DNA of 64,000 nt. Origin: Amorphochlora amoebiformis. Its lineage: Eukaryota > Cercozoa > Chlorarachniophyceae. Positions 31,078 to 52,007 of the stretch are shown here, piece after piece (position 1 is the first letter of the stretch; every line of letters begins with the position of its first letter). The translations under genes and the position numbers were made by a program. The notes under the pieces are model-generated. The model was not told the DNA's origin and searched no databases. It saw only the letters and a program-made list of their open reading frames with translations. The stretch is taken from NCBI GenBank assembly GCA_054601695.1, contig BAAHQB010000100.1, positions 372,001 through 436,000 on the forward strand, given 5' to 3'.

Positions 31078-31220
31078 GTGTTCTATGTTTATGTAGACAT
31101 ATGTATTACAATAGTATCTATGTATATATGCGTATATATATGTATATACTATTGTATATATGTGTGTGTAAATGTGTATATACATAATATATATGTTATA
31201 TGTACATATATACATACATG

Positions 31221-31252
<32 letters not shown>

Positions 31253-31407
31253 TATATGAAATACGTACGATGAGGAAGTTTTCGTAGTTGTCCTAGGTTG
31301 ATCTCTGACTTTTCTTCGTCTAGTTTCCTATATATATGTGTATGTATATGTGTATATAAAACAAAAAAAATTATACATATATTACATATATATATGTACA
31401 TATGTAT

Positions 31408-31462
<55 letters not shown>

Positions 31463-32009
31463 ATATATATGTATTTATATGTATATATATATATATATGT
31501 GTATATACATGCATACATATATAATATATTTCATATATATATGTGTATATATACATATATATATATATATATACGTCTATATATATATACATATGTACAT
31601 ATACATACATATATATGTATATAACTCAACATAACGTATATAGTTGTATACATATAGTACAAACATATATATATATATATAATATGTGTAATAATGCCAA
31701 CATTGTAACATGTTATATATATGTATTTATATAACATCATTTACGTTAAGTGTATATTATATATATATATATATACATATAATATATAAATATCAATATA
31801 TATATATATATATATATATATTTGTGCTGTATATTTATGTGTATGAATAAAATATATATTTATATACACACACATATGTATAAATATACATATTAACACG
31901 TACATATATAGGTTATAACGTATACTAACAAATATATGTCAATAATGTTAACACATAATAATACTAATTAATATATTTAGATAGATATATATATATATAT
32001 ATTAATATA

Positions 32010-32062
<53 letters not shown>

Positions 32063-32317
32063 ATATTCATATAATTCGTAGATAAAAACGCATATACACA
32101 TATCACACACACTTATCCACAACACCAGCTCCGTGCCGTCGCAAGAAACTCTGACGGTCACGACTTTCGCACAGTATCGACCCAAAGTAACCCAGAAATA
32201 TCAAATATTCCAACCAACTTTAATCCCTCCCCCTGTTTCATCCTTCTATACAACTCCCTAAATTTTCCCTATAGCCTCACTCAATACCAAGGCAAACATC
32301 GAAACCCTAACCCTCAG
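31078..32317 (+). other. Gap between P2X-like exons and the next plus-strand exons: intron or intergenic
   Basis: This 1.24-kb stretch is mostly (AT)n with a balanced-composition end (32100-32317). I found no stop codon for the P2X-like frame and no convincing start for the downstream gene. Both flanking exons end and begin in phase 0, so it may be an ordinary intron. A plus-strand frame is open from about 32132 to the donor at 32375. A single CCCTAA pair sits at 32303-32315, just before the acceptor. Confidence 0.35.
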
Positions 32318-33426
32318 CGCGGATTCTCGGCGCCGGTCAAGACCCTGTTTGGAAGAATGGTACAGTTCTCGGCGGTGTGTCCGTCACGGATTCGGGTGTG
32401 TAAACGTCAATTGAGAGCCACTCTCTCTATATCTCTCTCGATTCTCACTCTCTACTCTCTCCCTCTGTCTGTCTTCTCTCTCTACTCTCTCTCTCTTCTC
32501 TCTCGGTCTACTCTCTCTCTCTCCACTCTCTCTCTACTCTCTCTCTCTACTCTCTCTCTCTCTACTCTCTCTACTTTCTCTCTCTACTTCTCTCTACTCT
32601 CTCTGTATACTCTCTCTTTATACTCTCTCTACTCTCTCTCTTTACTCTCTCTCTCTACTCTCTCTCTCTCTACTCTCTCTCTCTCTCTCTCTCTACTCTC
32701 TCTCTCTACTCTCTCTCTCTCTACTCTCTCTCTCTCTCTCTCTCTACTCTCTCTCTCTCTACTCTCTCTCTCTCTACTCTCTCTCTCTACTCTCTCTCTC
32801 TACTCTCTCTCTCTACTGATTCTCTCTTAACATATATCTATACTCTCACTCTCCACTCCATTCTCGCTCTACAGTCTCTATATTCTATCCATACTCTCTC
32901 TCTTCTCTCTACTCTCTCTCTCTCTCTCTATCTCTTTATTCTCTCTATCTCTACTTTTTCTCTCTATACTCTCCCTCTCTATCTACTCTCTCGTTCTTTA
33001 CCCTCTCTACTCTCTCTTTTTACTCTCTCTCTCTCTCTTCTCTCTCTTTCTCTACTCTCGCTCTCTCTACACACTCTTCTCTATGTCTCTCTAATCTCTG
33101 TCTCTACTCTTCCTCTTGTAATCTGTCTCGTTACCTTCTCTCTCTAATCTCACCCTTTCCTTCACTCGAGTCTGAATCCCAACCTGCCTGAGAGTGTTCA
33201 TATTAATTTGCGAGCATGGAGGCCTGATAAAACACGTGCATGTATAGGTATGATAGAGAGAATGTGTACTCTCTGTTTTCAGTGGAGGATGAGATTTAAT
33301 GATTTTTGTGATTTGTTTGATAAATAGTTGAGATCAAGCTACGGTGGAAGCCGAAACGGGGATCTACGTGGAAGAGCTTAGGATATGTATAGGATATAAC
33401 ACACGTGTAGTATGTGTATATTATAA

Positions 33427-33522
<96 letters not shown>

Positions 33523-33971
33523 ATATACATGGAAGAGCTTAGGATATGTATAAGATAGAAATATACATATAGTGTGTGTATATTATGAACATATGTATAT
33601 ATATATGTATGTATACACACAAACACACACACACATATATATATATATATTATATGTTTTAACATATATATAAATATATCTTTTATACAAATATTACATG
33701 TATATATATACATATATATATATATAAATATTATATATATATTCTTATGTATATAGCATTTATATAATACTTATATAAAGGCAACCTTTAACGTGAAGAA
33801 ATACTTGAAAAAGCATGACCCTGCCGAAAGGAAAGGCCTCGAGGGATTCTCCAAGCAATTCTCGTAACATTCTTGAAACTACCTTATAAAAACCACTTCC
33901 CGAAACACTATGAACACTTCGTATATTTATACATATATTGAATATGACCAATGTATCTATATTACTGTATC

Positions 33972-34010
<39 letters not shown>

Positions 34011-34060
34011 ACACATATATATATATACAATATATATTATATATATATATATATACATAC

Positions 34061-34091
<31 letters not shown>

Positions 34092-34215
34092 GATATTATA
34101 TAAATGTATATGTGTGTAGATATGTATACATACGTGTATGCATAAATAGAAATACGTCTATAGATGTTTTCTATATTATATATACATATATATATATACA
34201 TACAATCATATATAT

Positions 34216-34248
<33 letters not shown>

Positions 34249-34411
34249 TTACATATATATATATATGTGTGTATATACACATATAATATATATATATATA
34301 TATGTAGTTTTTTATGTATAATATACATACATATAAATATATATATACTATGTAAATATATATATATTATATATACATATATATATATATATTTATGTAT
34401 ATATGTATGTA

Positions 34412-34456
<45 letters not shown>

Positions 34457-34745
34457 ACATACATTTATATTATATAAATGTATACACGCTTGCGGTTTTA
34501 AGATCTAAGCATATCACTCCAATTATCATATCAGGCTTGACCTTAAGAGCCGCCGGAAAGCGAAATGGAGGGGGTTGCCATCTGATGAGCAGAAAGTCCC
34601 GAACAAAGGCTAGGGTTAGGGTTTCAGTGGGGTTTTATGTGAATGTAGATGAAGAGTGTGTGTATGCATTGTTTTGCACATCTAAATTTATACTGCTATG
34701 TGTTTTAGTACGCAAATACACACACACACACATATATATATACAC

Positions 34746-34788
<43 letters not shown>

Positions 34789-34853
34789 TATATGTATACG
34801 CATATATATATATATATATATGTATACGCATATATATATATATATGTATATAT

Positions 34854-34892
<39 letters not shown>

Positions 34893-35107
34893 GAGTTTAT
34901 ATATACATAAAATATATATATACACACAAATATATATATATATATGTTGTTTTTAGATGTGTATATTTTTTTAGGTATACATAATGTATTATATACTCCC
35001 AGATTAGCCCTGTGTGATTTTTAGATGTACTCTTGTATACATTTGGATGCATTCTCAAGATACTGTGCATAGTATATAATTATTGTTTTTACCATATATT
35101 TATATAC

Positions 35108-35141
<34 letters not shown>

Positions 35142-35723
35142 CATTCATTTTCGTAGATTTACAAAAATATGTAATATATATGTATATATATATATATATA
35201 AAACACCGTTTTATCGAAGGTGGTATATCAAGACAAAGGAAGGATCCGATTAAAGGTGGGTTGAGGTAGAATGGGGTACATACTAAAGATTGTTTTTTGG
35301 GAGAAGTAGTCCACATAATGTGCACATTACATAAATACATAGTTTAATATATATATATTTATATATAATATTTATATATATAATATATATATCTATTATA
35401 TATTGTAGAAATTCCGACTTAGACAGAAAAATATGGCCTGAATATGATAAACTGTCAGCAACAATATCAGCATAGCTAGCTGTGACTATTCGATAAACAT
35501 TCCGTGGCTTTGATAGTTTGATACATGAATTAATAGTCTCTCTTAATAGTGAGCTTACGGAAATGAGATTCCCTTAATGACCATGGGAATTGAATTGGGA
35601 ATTGGATCAGATTTCAAATGTGATCGGTGTCGTGTTGCTTTACATATACATATATATATATATATAATATATATATATATGTGTGTCTATATATATATAT
35701 AATATATATGTGTATATATATAG

Positions 35724-35809
<86 letters not shown>

Positions 35810-36859
35810 ATATGTACATATATATGTAGTGCATTAGTTTATATACATATTTGGGCAAATAAACAAATATTCATATGTAATATATATATATATATATATA
35901 AATATATATAGACGTATATAAACATATATGCATACATGCAATATACATTCTAGGTCGATTTCCTGGCTTCCCAACTAGGCGCCAACATCCATTACTTCCG
36001 TGAGATGGGAGAAACACAAGTAATGAGTTAGATTTGGTTTTAGGGTTAGGAATAGGGTTAAGGTTAGGATTATGGTTGACTAGGTCCAGGGTAGGGTTAG
36101 GGTTAAGGTTAGGGTTATGGTTAGGGTTAAGGTTAATGTTAGGGTTAAGGTTAGGGTTATGGCTGACTAGGTTAGGGTTAGGGTTAGGGTTAGGGTTAGG
36201 GTTGGGGTTAAGGTTATGGTTATAGTTAGGTTTAGGGTTAGGATTACGGCTGCATCGGTTAAGAAAATCACGATTGAGTTTGGGTTAGGGTTAGGTTCAG
36301 AGCTAGGGTTATTTGAGGTGGATTGGAATTATAGTTAGGGTTAGGGTTAGGGATGACAATGAAGATGGGTTAGAGTTTGGGTTAGGGTTAGGAGTAAGAT
36401 TCCACTAAATTTAGAGTTTGGATATAGTTAGGGTTAGGGTTAATTAGAGTTGGGTATAATAGGTAATGTTAGAATTAGGGTTAGGGTTTACCAGGTTTCA
36501 AATTTGGTTTTAGTTTGGGTAATAGTTAGGGTTAGGGTTAGGGTTATGGTTTACGAGGGTTAGGTATAGGGTTAGGGTTAGGGTTAGGTTTAGGATTACG
36601 GTTAGGGTTCACTCTGTTTAAATTTGGGTTAGATTTAGGGCTAGGGTTAGGGTTAGGCAAGGGTTTAATAAGATGATAGTTGGTTAAGTTAGGGTTGGGT
36701 TAGGGTTGGGGTTAGGGTTAGGGTTAGAGTTTGGGTGGGGTTAGGGTAAGGTTAGGGTTAGGATAGGGTTAGGGTTAGGGTCACCAGGGTAAGACCCGTC
36801 GAAAACTATACCATAGAAACCAGGGCCTATACGTATATGTGTGTATATATGCATATATG

Positions 36860-36897
<38 letters not shown>

Positions 36898-36933
36898 ATA
36901 TGAACATATGTGTATATGTATATATAATATATA

Positions 36934-36983
<50 letters not shown>

Positions 36984-37532
36984 ACACAAAAACTTTGCAG
37001 TTGAGAATTCTAGAAAACCTACATATCTCCACATATCAACATAGTTAAATCTTACTATGGTTAGCTATATGTTAATTAGGTAGCAGCCTCTTTCGAGAAG
37101 GTCGACAGAGACTTAATTCGCATCGTCGATCGGCTAGAGAAGGCGAACCCTAACCCTTACACTAACTACAGCTTGTACAAAACCTTTCGACTAGTGTTAC
37201 CATGAGAATTCTCTACATTTACATTTTCAAATCTTAAAATTATTTCTCCAGATTGAGAGGATGAAGAGGCCGAAAAATCCTGAGAAAGTGGACTTGATTA
37301 AGAGCGGAGAACACATACTGGAAACTCCGTTAAGTTTGGGGTCGGCTGGAGAGGATGAGGGTAATTCGATCTCTGAGATTTACATATGTATCGGATATAT
37401 AATATATGTATATGTGTATGGATGGTGTAGCCTACTCTTGAAATCAGTGTGGTAACAATCGAGGCAGAGAAGGAATTTACCTACTGCTGGGTTAGATATA
37501 GTTGTTTCAAAAATTGAGGCAATATATATATG

Positions 37533-37563
<31 letters not shown>

Positions 37564-38039
37564 GTATTAATATATCTACCTACATATAATACCTAGAAGG
37601 AGAGTATCAAAAGTACGAAGGCCGAAAATCCGACCCGACAGCACGTCCTATCGAGCAAGAATCCGAAGAGGAGACTAGGACTCGTGAATCCAAAAGTCTC
37701 AATTTTTACAATAATTAATGACAGTAATGATATAAGATTAAGCTTTCTCTCGTATCTAGAGCACGCCAGGGAACCCCGGTACGAAGGTGGAGCGCTAAAA
37801 TCACATTTTCGGGGAGACCAAAATCCGCCAGATGTTGAGCGGAGTGCAGGTCGGATGTGAATGTTCACGAAAGCATTTACATATATATGTATATATATAT
37901 ATGTATATATATATAATATATTATGTATATATATATATATATAAATATAGTATGTGCATGTAGATGTATACATCTATATAAATATAAATGTATGTATATT
38001 ATACGTATATTATGATTACATATCATATAATTTGTGTAC

Positions 38040-38100
<61 letters not shown>

Positions 38101-38474
38101 ATACACACACATATATATATATATTTATATATACATATATATACATATATACACATATATAAAATATACATGTACATGTATGTATGGTTATTTATACAGA
38201 CATATATATATGTACATAGTATGTGTTGTTAAAGTACAATATGAAAAGCACGAGATGATGCAGCTCGAAGAGTAGATATCGATAGAGTGTCGAACATCAT
38301 CGTACGTATAGTAGAGCCCACTAGAGATCCCGGAGATTCCTGGAGATCATAATAATTTCGCAATAACCGGAAGTGCCCGGTAGTACCCTGTAATAACAAG
38401 AACATGAAACTTTGACCAACCGGAACGGGTCTCAATCAAACTATGTAACACTACCAACTGTACCGCTGCGTTAA

Positions 38475-38508
<34 letters not shown>

Positions 38509-38523
38509 GTATACATAATGTAC

Positions 38524-38575
<52 letters not shown>

Positions 38576-38713
38576 ACATAATGTACAAATTAAAATGTAC
38601 ATATGTGTATATATATATATACATATATACATACACATACACATATATATATATTACATATTATTTTCACATATATACATATACCTATTTATATATGTAT
38701 GTGTATATATGTA

Positions 38714-38744
<31 letters not shown>

Positions 38745-38757
38745 CTATATATACATG

Positions 38758-38789
<32 letters not shown>

Positions 38790-39330
38790 GCATCTGTAGT
38801 ATGTATATGTGTTGCATGCATGCTCTTATAAACTATGCATATCTACATATTTATATAATATATTCTTGCAGATTCCAAAGACAAATATGCTCGCCATGGT
38901 CGACCAATTCAAGCTACTGCGGTGGTAACCAAACTTCGTACAAGATAGCTTTTAAAAACTTTCGATAACCAATCTCACTCTGTGCGTGTCAGAGGGGAGC
39001 TGGGGGTAAGAGCAATTCCGATCCAATCCGAATGCGAGAATTCAGAAGGAGATCTAGAAGTCCTGCTGGAATTCGCAGACCAGGTTCGCTTTAAAAGGTG
39101 CAGCGCAACCTTGAGGATTTGATTTGAAGTCTGTTGCAAATCTAGGTTCTCGCGCGGGATTTCGAGGGAGGTCCAGATTCGAAAAACGAGGCGCCAGTGG
39201 CACTAGTGGTGTGAGATCTCAAGTACCCCGCAGAGGTGGACCTGACCGATTTAGGGTGCGAAACACTCATGGAGGAATAAACAAGGAAAAGAAGGCAGCG
39301 GGTTTCACCAGCAGTGAGAGCTCTGACTGA
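32318..39330 (+). CDS. Basic protein of unknown function with Arg/Gly/Ser-rich C-terminus
   Basis: Ten exons join in phase: 32318-32374, 33781-33863, 34535-34595, 35220-35255, 35954-36019, 37080-37193, 37252-37360, 38872-38924, 38993-39083, 39146-39330 (TGA), about 285 residues. A start at ATG 32357 would give MVQFSA. The N-terminal half is charged: [20 protein letters not shown], then [20 protein letters not shown], which faintly recalls an HMG-box end (Lys/Arg, Trp, Glu/Lys, Tyr). The middle ([20 protein letters not shown]) is probably helical. The C-terminus has [25 protein letters not shown] and [10 protein letters not shown], as in RNA-binding or nuclear RS/RGG tails, and ends in TSSESSD. 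A nucleic-acid role is inference from composition. It could instead be a cytoplasmic tail of the P2X-like protein if no boundary exists at 31.1-32.3 kb. Confidence 0.6.
32417..33140 (+). repeat. Polypyrimidine microsatellite, (CTCT)n and TACTCTCTCTC units
   Basis: About 720 bp on the plus strand is almost wholly C and T with regular A interruptions every 10-16 bp (TCTCTACTC). It translates as Ser/Leu/Thr repeats but lies in the intron 32375-33780 of the basic-protein gene. Its length and mirror-like purity make it a candidate for triplex (H-DNA) structure. Confidence 0.92.
33375..33590. repeat. Direct repeat flanking an (AT)n tract
   Basis: GGAAGAGCTTAGGATATGTA occurs at about 33371-33390 and again at 33531-33550, with similar following sequence (ATAGTGTGTGTATATTAT-like). 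A pure (AT)n run (about 33431-33519) lies between them. Confidence 0.8.
35520..35640. repeat. Dispersed repeat R2, copy 1 (inverted partner at 54735-54845)
   Basis: The core CAGATTTCAAATGTGAT (35609-35625) with the following TCGTGTTGCTTT has its reverse complement at 54740-54795. TAGTCTCTCTTAATAGTGA (35537-35555) pairs with TTCACTATTAGGAGAGACT near 54802. Both copies lie in introns, of different genes, and both abut (AT)n at the TTGCTTT end. Confidence 0.75.
36030..36790 (+). repeat. Large degenerate TTAGGG block
   Basis: About 760 bp of TTAGGG repeats, all with the G-rich strand on plus, are interrupted by short unrelated pieces of 10-30 bp. It is the longest such block in the window. It lies in the intron 36020-37079 of the basic-protein gene, starting about 10 bp after the donor. 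The next exon also contains two CCCTAA-like units (37145-37156) that are translated as NPNP. Confidence 0.95.
37420..37515. repeat. Dispersed repeat R3, copy 1 (second copy at 50688-50775)
   Basis: CCTACTCTTGA, then TGTGGTA, CAATCGAGGCAGAG, AGGAATTTA and CACTGC-like words occur in the same order at 37430-37485 and 50694-50752. The first copy is in the basic-protein intron and the second in the filamin-like gene. Each adjoins (AT)n. Confidence 0.75.
38255..38485. repeat. Dispersed repeat R1, copy 1 (ends in GCGTTAACAATATAT)
   Basis: The words GCAGCTCGAAGAGTAGATAT, CTAGAGATCCCGGAGATT and ACCGGAAGTGCCCGGTAGTA occur in order. The same series is found at 55886-56175, and in reverse complement at 59740-59995. 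The element runs into (AT)n through GCGTTAACAATATATAT (38468-38484). It lies in the intron 37361-38871. Confidence 0.8.
38507..38600. repeat. Direct repeat flanking (AT)n
   Basis: GTATACATAATGTACAAATT is present at 38509-38528 and again at 38571-38590, with about 42 bp of (AT)n between the copies. Confidence 0.85.
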
Positions 39331-39884
39331 TCAGCAAATGCTCATCAGCTATACAATTTAAAGTCTAGAAAGTGTTCATGTAACGACATAAAAGAACTAT
39401 TCAGAAACTGAAGAGGAAATTACGATTAGTAACCAATTCCCTACTCATCATCAATGTACTAGATATGTGACTAGTTAGGCCCTAGTGATATCTAGGATCT
39501 AGAGGATATGCTCGCGAGAACAGAAGAAAGCAGATTTTATGTTTACCTAAAATCTAGACTACTCATATATTTTGTGATTTCAATTATAAAAATTGCTAGA
39601 TCTGTAGTAATTTAATTAATTTTGCGGTGTAACTTCCGCTAAGCAAATATAAAACTAGTAAAATACAAAATTATGTTTACAGTCTTGCTTAGGTATTCGT
39701 CCTAAGATATTAACTTAGGTACAGTGGATCTTTGCTTCTTGCAATTGTATGGTCATGGAATAAACTTTGTCTCAGAAGTAGCCTATGATAGACATATATA
39801 TACTGGCACATGTACTAGATGTGTATCTCAGTCTAGACAGTACACGCATGATACAGTAATAAGTGCTGTATGTTTGTACATGTG

Positions 39885-39915
<31 letters not shown>

Positions 39916-40097
39916 GTGATGCGCACATATATAGTAATAATAACGTGCGTCCCATTGAATATTGCATGTTCTAGATGACAAATTCACAACATAACTTATT
40001 CACACGTAATGGGAGACCATGCAATAGTACTAGTTCCTGGCTAACTTGTGAGCCTACGTTTTCCTGGGCTTTTCCGAACTCGGCTCCAGCCAGAGTC
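39331..40097. other. Convergent intergenic region, CTAG-rich
   Basis: This gap lies between the TGA of the plus-strand basic protein and the 3' end of the minus-strand coiled-coil/RRM gene. CTAG palindromes recur at about 39364, 39460, 39472, 39482, 39491, 39498, 39555, 39594, 39652, 39814, 39832 and 39972. Only one short (AT)n tract is present (39885-39916). No coding frame fits. Confidence 0.6.
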
Positions 40098-40517
40098 TTA
40101 CGAGAAGTCGCAAGTACCACCCTGCAAATTGATCTCAGCAAATATATTGCCATATATTATATGTATCTCCACCTGATGGCTAAGGGGACGAGGAATCGCC
40201 TTATTTACGTTTAGTACATAACCACGGATGACGTTTGGGCAGTGGTTGATGCAACTTAGAAGTGCGTTGGGATTGTCGAACGTGACGTAGAGATACCTGA
40301 AGCAAATCAGGGGAGATTTCAAGATCTTCCAAAATATTTGAGTGAGCATCGGAGGTACTGTTTCTGCTTTCTTTTTTGATCCTTGGGCCGGTGGACGTCT
40401 CGAATTGATCCTAGAATTAATGGCAGGGCATGAATTTATATGCATAAATTAAACAAGTGCATACATGAAATACATATGTGTAAAGTGTATGTATACATAT
40501 ATATTTATATATATATA

Positions 40518-40554
<37 letters not shown>

Positions 40555-40807
40555 CTATGTACATATACATGTACTTACGTGTATATCTGCATACAAATAA
40601 TATTTATACCTACATGTATGTTTCATATGTGGAACATGTAAAGATATATATATATATATATAATATTATATATATACATATACATATATATATATACATA
40701 TACTTTAGTCTGTATATAAATATGATATTTATATACACCTCTACATATTTTTTTATATGTGTATAAATAAATATCTATACATACATATATATATATATGT
40801 ATTTATA

Positions 40808-40850
<43 letters not shown>

Positions 40851-40991
40851 CTGTTATATAATATTTTTAGTACATTTACGTATGTAATATAAAAATACAT
40901 ATATATATATATATATGTATATGTGTGTGTGTGTGTAAAATATATGTGTGTATATATACACGTCTATATATATATATTACAAATGCAGTGC

Positions 40992-41036
<45 letters not shown>

Positions 41037-41415
41037 CTACATATTTATACACATGTTTAATATGAATATATATATATATATATGTATATATTGACAATAT
41101 ATATATATATATATGTATATATATGGCAATATATATATATATATATATATATGTGAAAATATAATTATATATTTCTGTATACATTAAATTATAAATATTT
41201 ATACCTGTATTGTATCTATGTGTAAATACGTATTCATTGGGATGTTAGTGATAACATTTACGCATGTTATATATGTATATGGTTTTAATCTATCTACATA
41301 TATATGTAATATATATATATATATATATAATATATGTATATATATATATATATATTATATATATATATATATATATACATGTATATATTTTTATATATGT
41401 ATATAACATATATAT

Positions 41416-41477
<62 letters not shown>

Positions 41478-42996
41478 TAAAAATATATATTAATATTTAT
41501 GAACGTTCGTTATGTGTGTCACGAACAGTGTCGAACACATGCGCACACTGACCGAATTGCTGAAAGTAGCTCCAAATTTCCTTATCGGTGATGCTCCGAT
41601 CGACCTGGGAAGGACATCATAAGTTTTAGGATTACAATAGCCTATCCGCGAACCTGCCCAACGAACGCTCGAGATCCAAATCCTCCTCGATCGCTTGAGT
41701 CAGGGTACATTCCCTCCTAGTCCAAACGCATTTAGTGAGAGTTGTCAGCACGGAAAGGAAATTATCTACCTTCTGACGTACACGGAGATCTCGAAGGCTT
41801 CGCGAGAGCGAGTATCTATCTGCGTTGATTGGAGATGCCGGTAGAGGAGATCTATTTGGTGGGCACTCCAAGTTGGAGCTATGAATATACTTATGATCTC
41901 TAGAGGATGCCGCTGACCCAGGTCGATGGGAAGGCTCTGCAAATGTAAATACTGGCTGAACTCGTACGGCAATGGGACTGGGTGTACAGGCAAGGATGGG
42001 AGCGGAGTACACACGGGTGTGAGGGGGAGACAGTCCCCTTTCAAACGCTCCGAGTGGTACAGCTTTTTGACGGGCTTCTAGGCACTTTGTGTCGGAATAT
42101 CGACTCGGAGACATGTTCAAGCTGCTGTTCTCGACTTCCACATGAAGAGAAGATCGTCGACGATCTGTCTTGAGTTGATAGTTCTCCTCGGCCAGTTTAT
42201 CGACAGTTTCACGGAGAGATATGATTTGATTCTTCAGTCGCTTCACGACCGTGGTGGAGAACTGAGCAAGCCGTTCGATGCGATCGTCCATACAGTCGAT
42301 CTCCTTGTCATATTGCCTGAGATAGTTTTCAGCTCGCTACACAGTACTATTGAAGCCGGGAAAGATACCTTTTCATCTGGAACATGCGACGGGTGAATAT
42401 ATGGTCTAAGCTTTCAATCCCCTCAACGGTTTCCGAGTCCGTGGGGTTCCTCTGGTTTGGAAAACAAGAATTATCCTTTGTGCCAATCGTGGGGTTTCTC
42501 AGCTTCTCCGGTGAAATATCGTTGGCCCTCCGCCAGGAGTCGAAAACATCTCGGCTAGAAAGTGACGGGATGTTCAATCTTTCCTCCCCGTCACGATTGA
42601 TCGCGCCCTCAGACTTTGAATAACTGTCCTGAATATCCGTGAAAGAGACGTCGAAGCTTGCCTTAGCAGCTTTATCGATGATATCGGCCTTGCTTCCCCA
42701 CATGTTGCCGAAAGAAAAAGGGTCCACCGTCAGACGGCTTTGGATTTGAAGTTTGTTGAAGCCGACAATATCTCGGATTTTCTAAGATCTTTTCGGCTGG
42801 TAGCAACCCTTGGCGGGCCCCTGCTGCAACCCTGAGGTTTGCGGCGCTGGCAAGGCAGAAATACATTTCGAAGGGAATAGTCTTGCTCTGATATTTCCCA
42901 CGATCGGTTGCGTGCCTCCCATCCCATGTTATCGAGATAGTTCTTTTGTGCCGACAAAATCAGATCATTCGCTCGTGCGGCACGTGCACAATCCAA
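40098..42996 (-). CDS. Coiled-coil protein, probably continuing into an RRM-like domain
   Basis: Minus-strand exons in transcript order: 42865-about 42996, 42369-42781, 41654-42316, 40173-40410, 40098-40121 (TAA). The intron 42317-42368 is only 52 bp and well formed. The N-terminal exon encodes [20 protein letters not shown]. Next come [17 protein letters not shown] and a Ser/Asp-rich stretch, then a coiled coil ([20 protein letters not shown], heptad-like to about [10 protein letters not shown]) and a Ser/Pro/Arg-rich segment. The fourth exon carries an RRM second half: [29 protein letters not shown] (RNP1-like), [11 protein letters not shown]. The joint 41654-to-40410 is in phase, but the third exon also reads to its own stop at 41632. 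The RRM may therefore belong to a separate small gene. RRM domains bind RNA or protein. The family of the coiled-coil part is unknown to me. The start codon lies at or above 42996. Confidence 0.55.
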
Positions 42997-43361
42997 GATA
43001 TCTGTCGAGGGTGCGAGGCCATGTCTGTCGCCTGGTAACGTAACTTGCTTCCCCCTTCCCTCCTAGACAGCATACGCACGTTAACACTCTATGTGCCAAT
43101 TTTTTTGGAAACTTGGGCATTTTTTCATGTAGTCTGTTATTTTCTTCTATAAGACCGTTTTCAGCGTTTCCGACTTTCCCGCTTTCTCACTGTATTCAAT
43201 AACCGTTTCCAGGTACGGTAAGGCCTTCTTTTGCACATTCCATACCTTCGAGGGGGGGGGAAAGTAGAAAACCTTATCAACAAGATTTCAATCATCCAGG
43301 AAATTTGACCTTTTCCAGTTTCGCTGTCTCTCTGACCCTCTGCCACCTTGCCTTGGCTTAG
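42997..43361. promoter_or_regulatory. Divergent spacer between the coiled-coil gene (-) and the filamin-like gene (+)
   Basis: Only about 365 bp separates the first recognised exons of the two genes, so both 5' ends and any promoter must lie here. There is no (AT)n. A G9-10 homopolymer sits at about 43251-43260. The missing N-terminal filamin exon should end in phase 1, but I found no ATG that fits. Confidence 0.4.
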
Positions 43362-51321
<7,960 letters not shown>

Positions 51322-51434
51322 GCGAAACAAGCGACCGCTGAATACTCAACTATAAGACCGTCTATAATATAAAGTAGCTCCAAGCTCAAGGCCGTGTCTA
51401 CATTTCGTTTCTCACCGGTCACTACTACAGATCA

Positions 51435-51905
51435 GTAATACTAGTAGTAGCTTGCGGCGAGTACATGTTAGAGCATATTCTAGATATTCTAGATATCATT
51501 TAGATCCTAGCCTCTAGTCTCTCTAGTAATAGTAATGCATGAGATGATCTACTGGATTTACACTAGTTCTAGTAGTTATACTACTAGTACTAGTATACGC
51601 TCTAGATTGTATACTCTAGATACTACATCTACTAATCTAGTAGAGTACATGTGTATCGAGTAGTATCTAGAGTCATGATCTAGATGATATGGGCTGGGTC
51701 TAGGGGGTCTATAGTCCATGGGTAATCAATCTAGGACTATGATACTAGTACAATCAGTATATACTTTATACTCTAGATACTTAACTGTATATAAACTAGA
51801 TACCAGATATATACTATCTAGACAAAAGTCTATATATATCCAGACACACACACACATATATATATCATACTAGTCATAACTCATAAGTAGGCTCTCTAGG
51901 CTCTA
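51435..51905. repeat. CTAG/TCTAGA-dense low-complexity stretch
   Basis: Over about 470 bp the words CTAG, ACTAGT, TCTAGA and CTAGATACT recur every 10-25 bp (for example TTCTAGATATTCTAGATAT at 51478-51496 and ACTAGTACTAGTATA near 51582). The copies are irregular, not tandem. They begin about 110 bp after the filamin-like stop codon. Confidence 0.8.
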
Positions 51906-52007
51906 CTGAGATATATCTAGTATATGTATAATATTATATATATATACATATATGATGATGAAGCAAATCTTTCTCTTTAGAAGTGTAGTGCTTGTTTGCT
52001 CGGTTGA

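Noticed and set aside
32357-32830. A Ser/Leu/Thr-rich 157-residue frame
   Set aside because: It runs from a likely exon through the GT donor at 32375 into the CT microsatellite.
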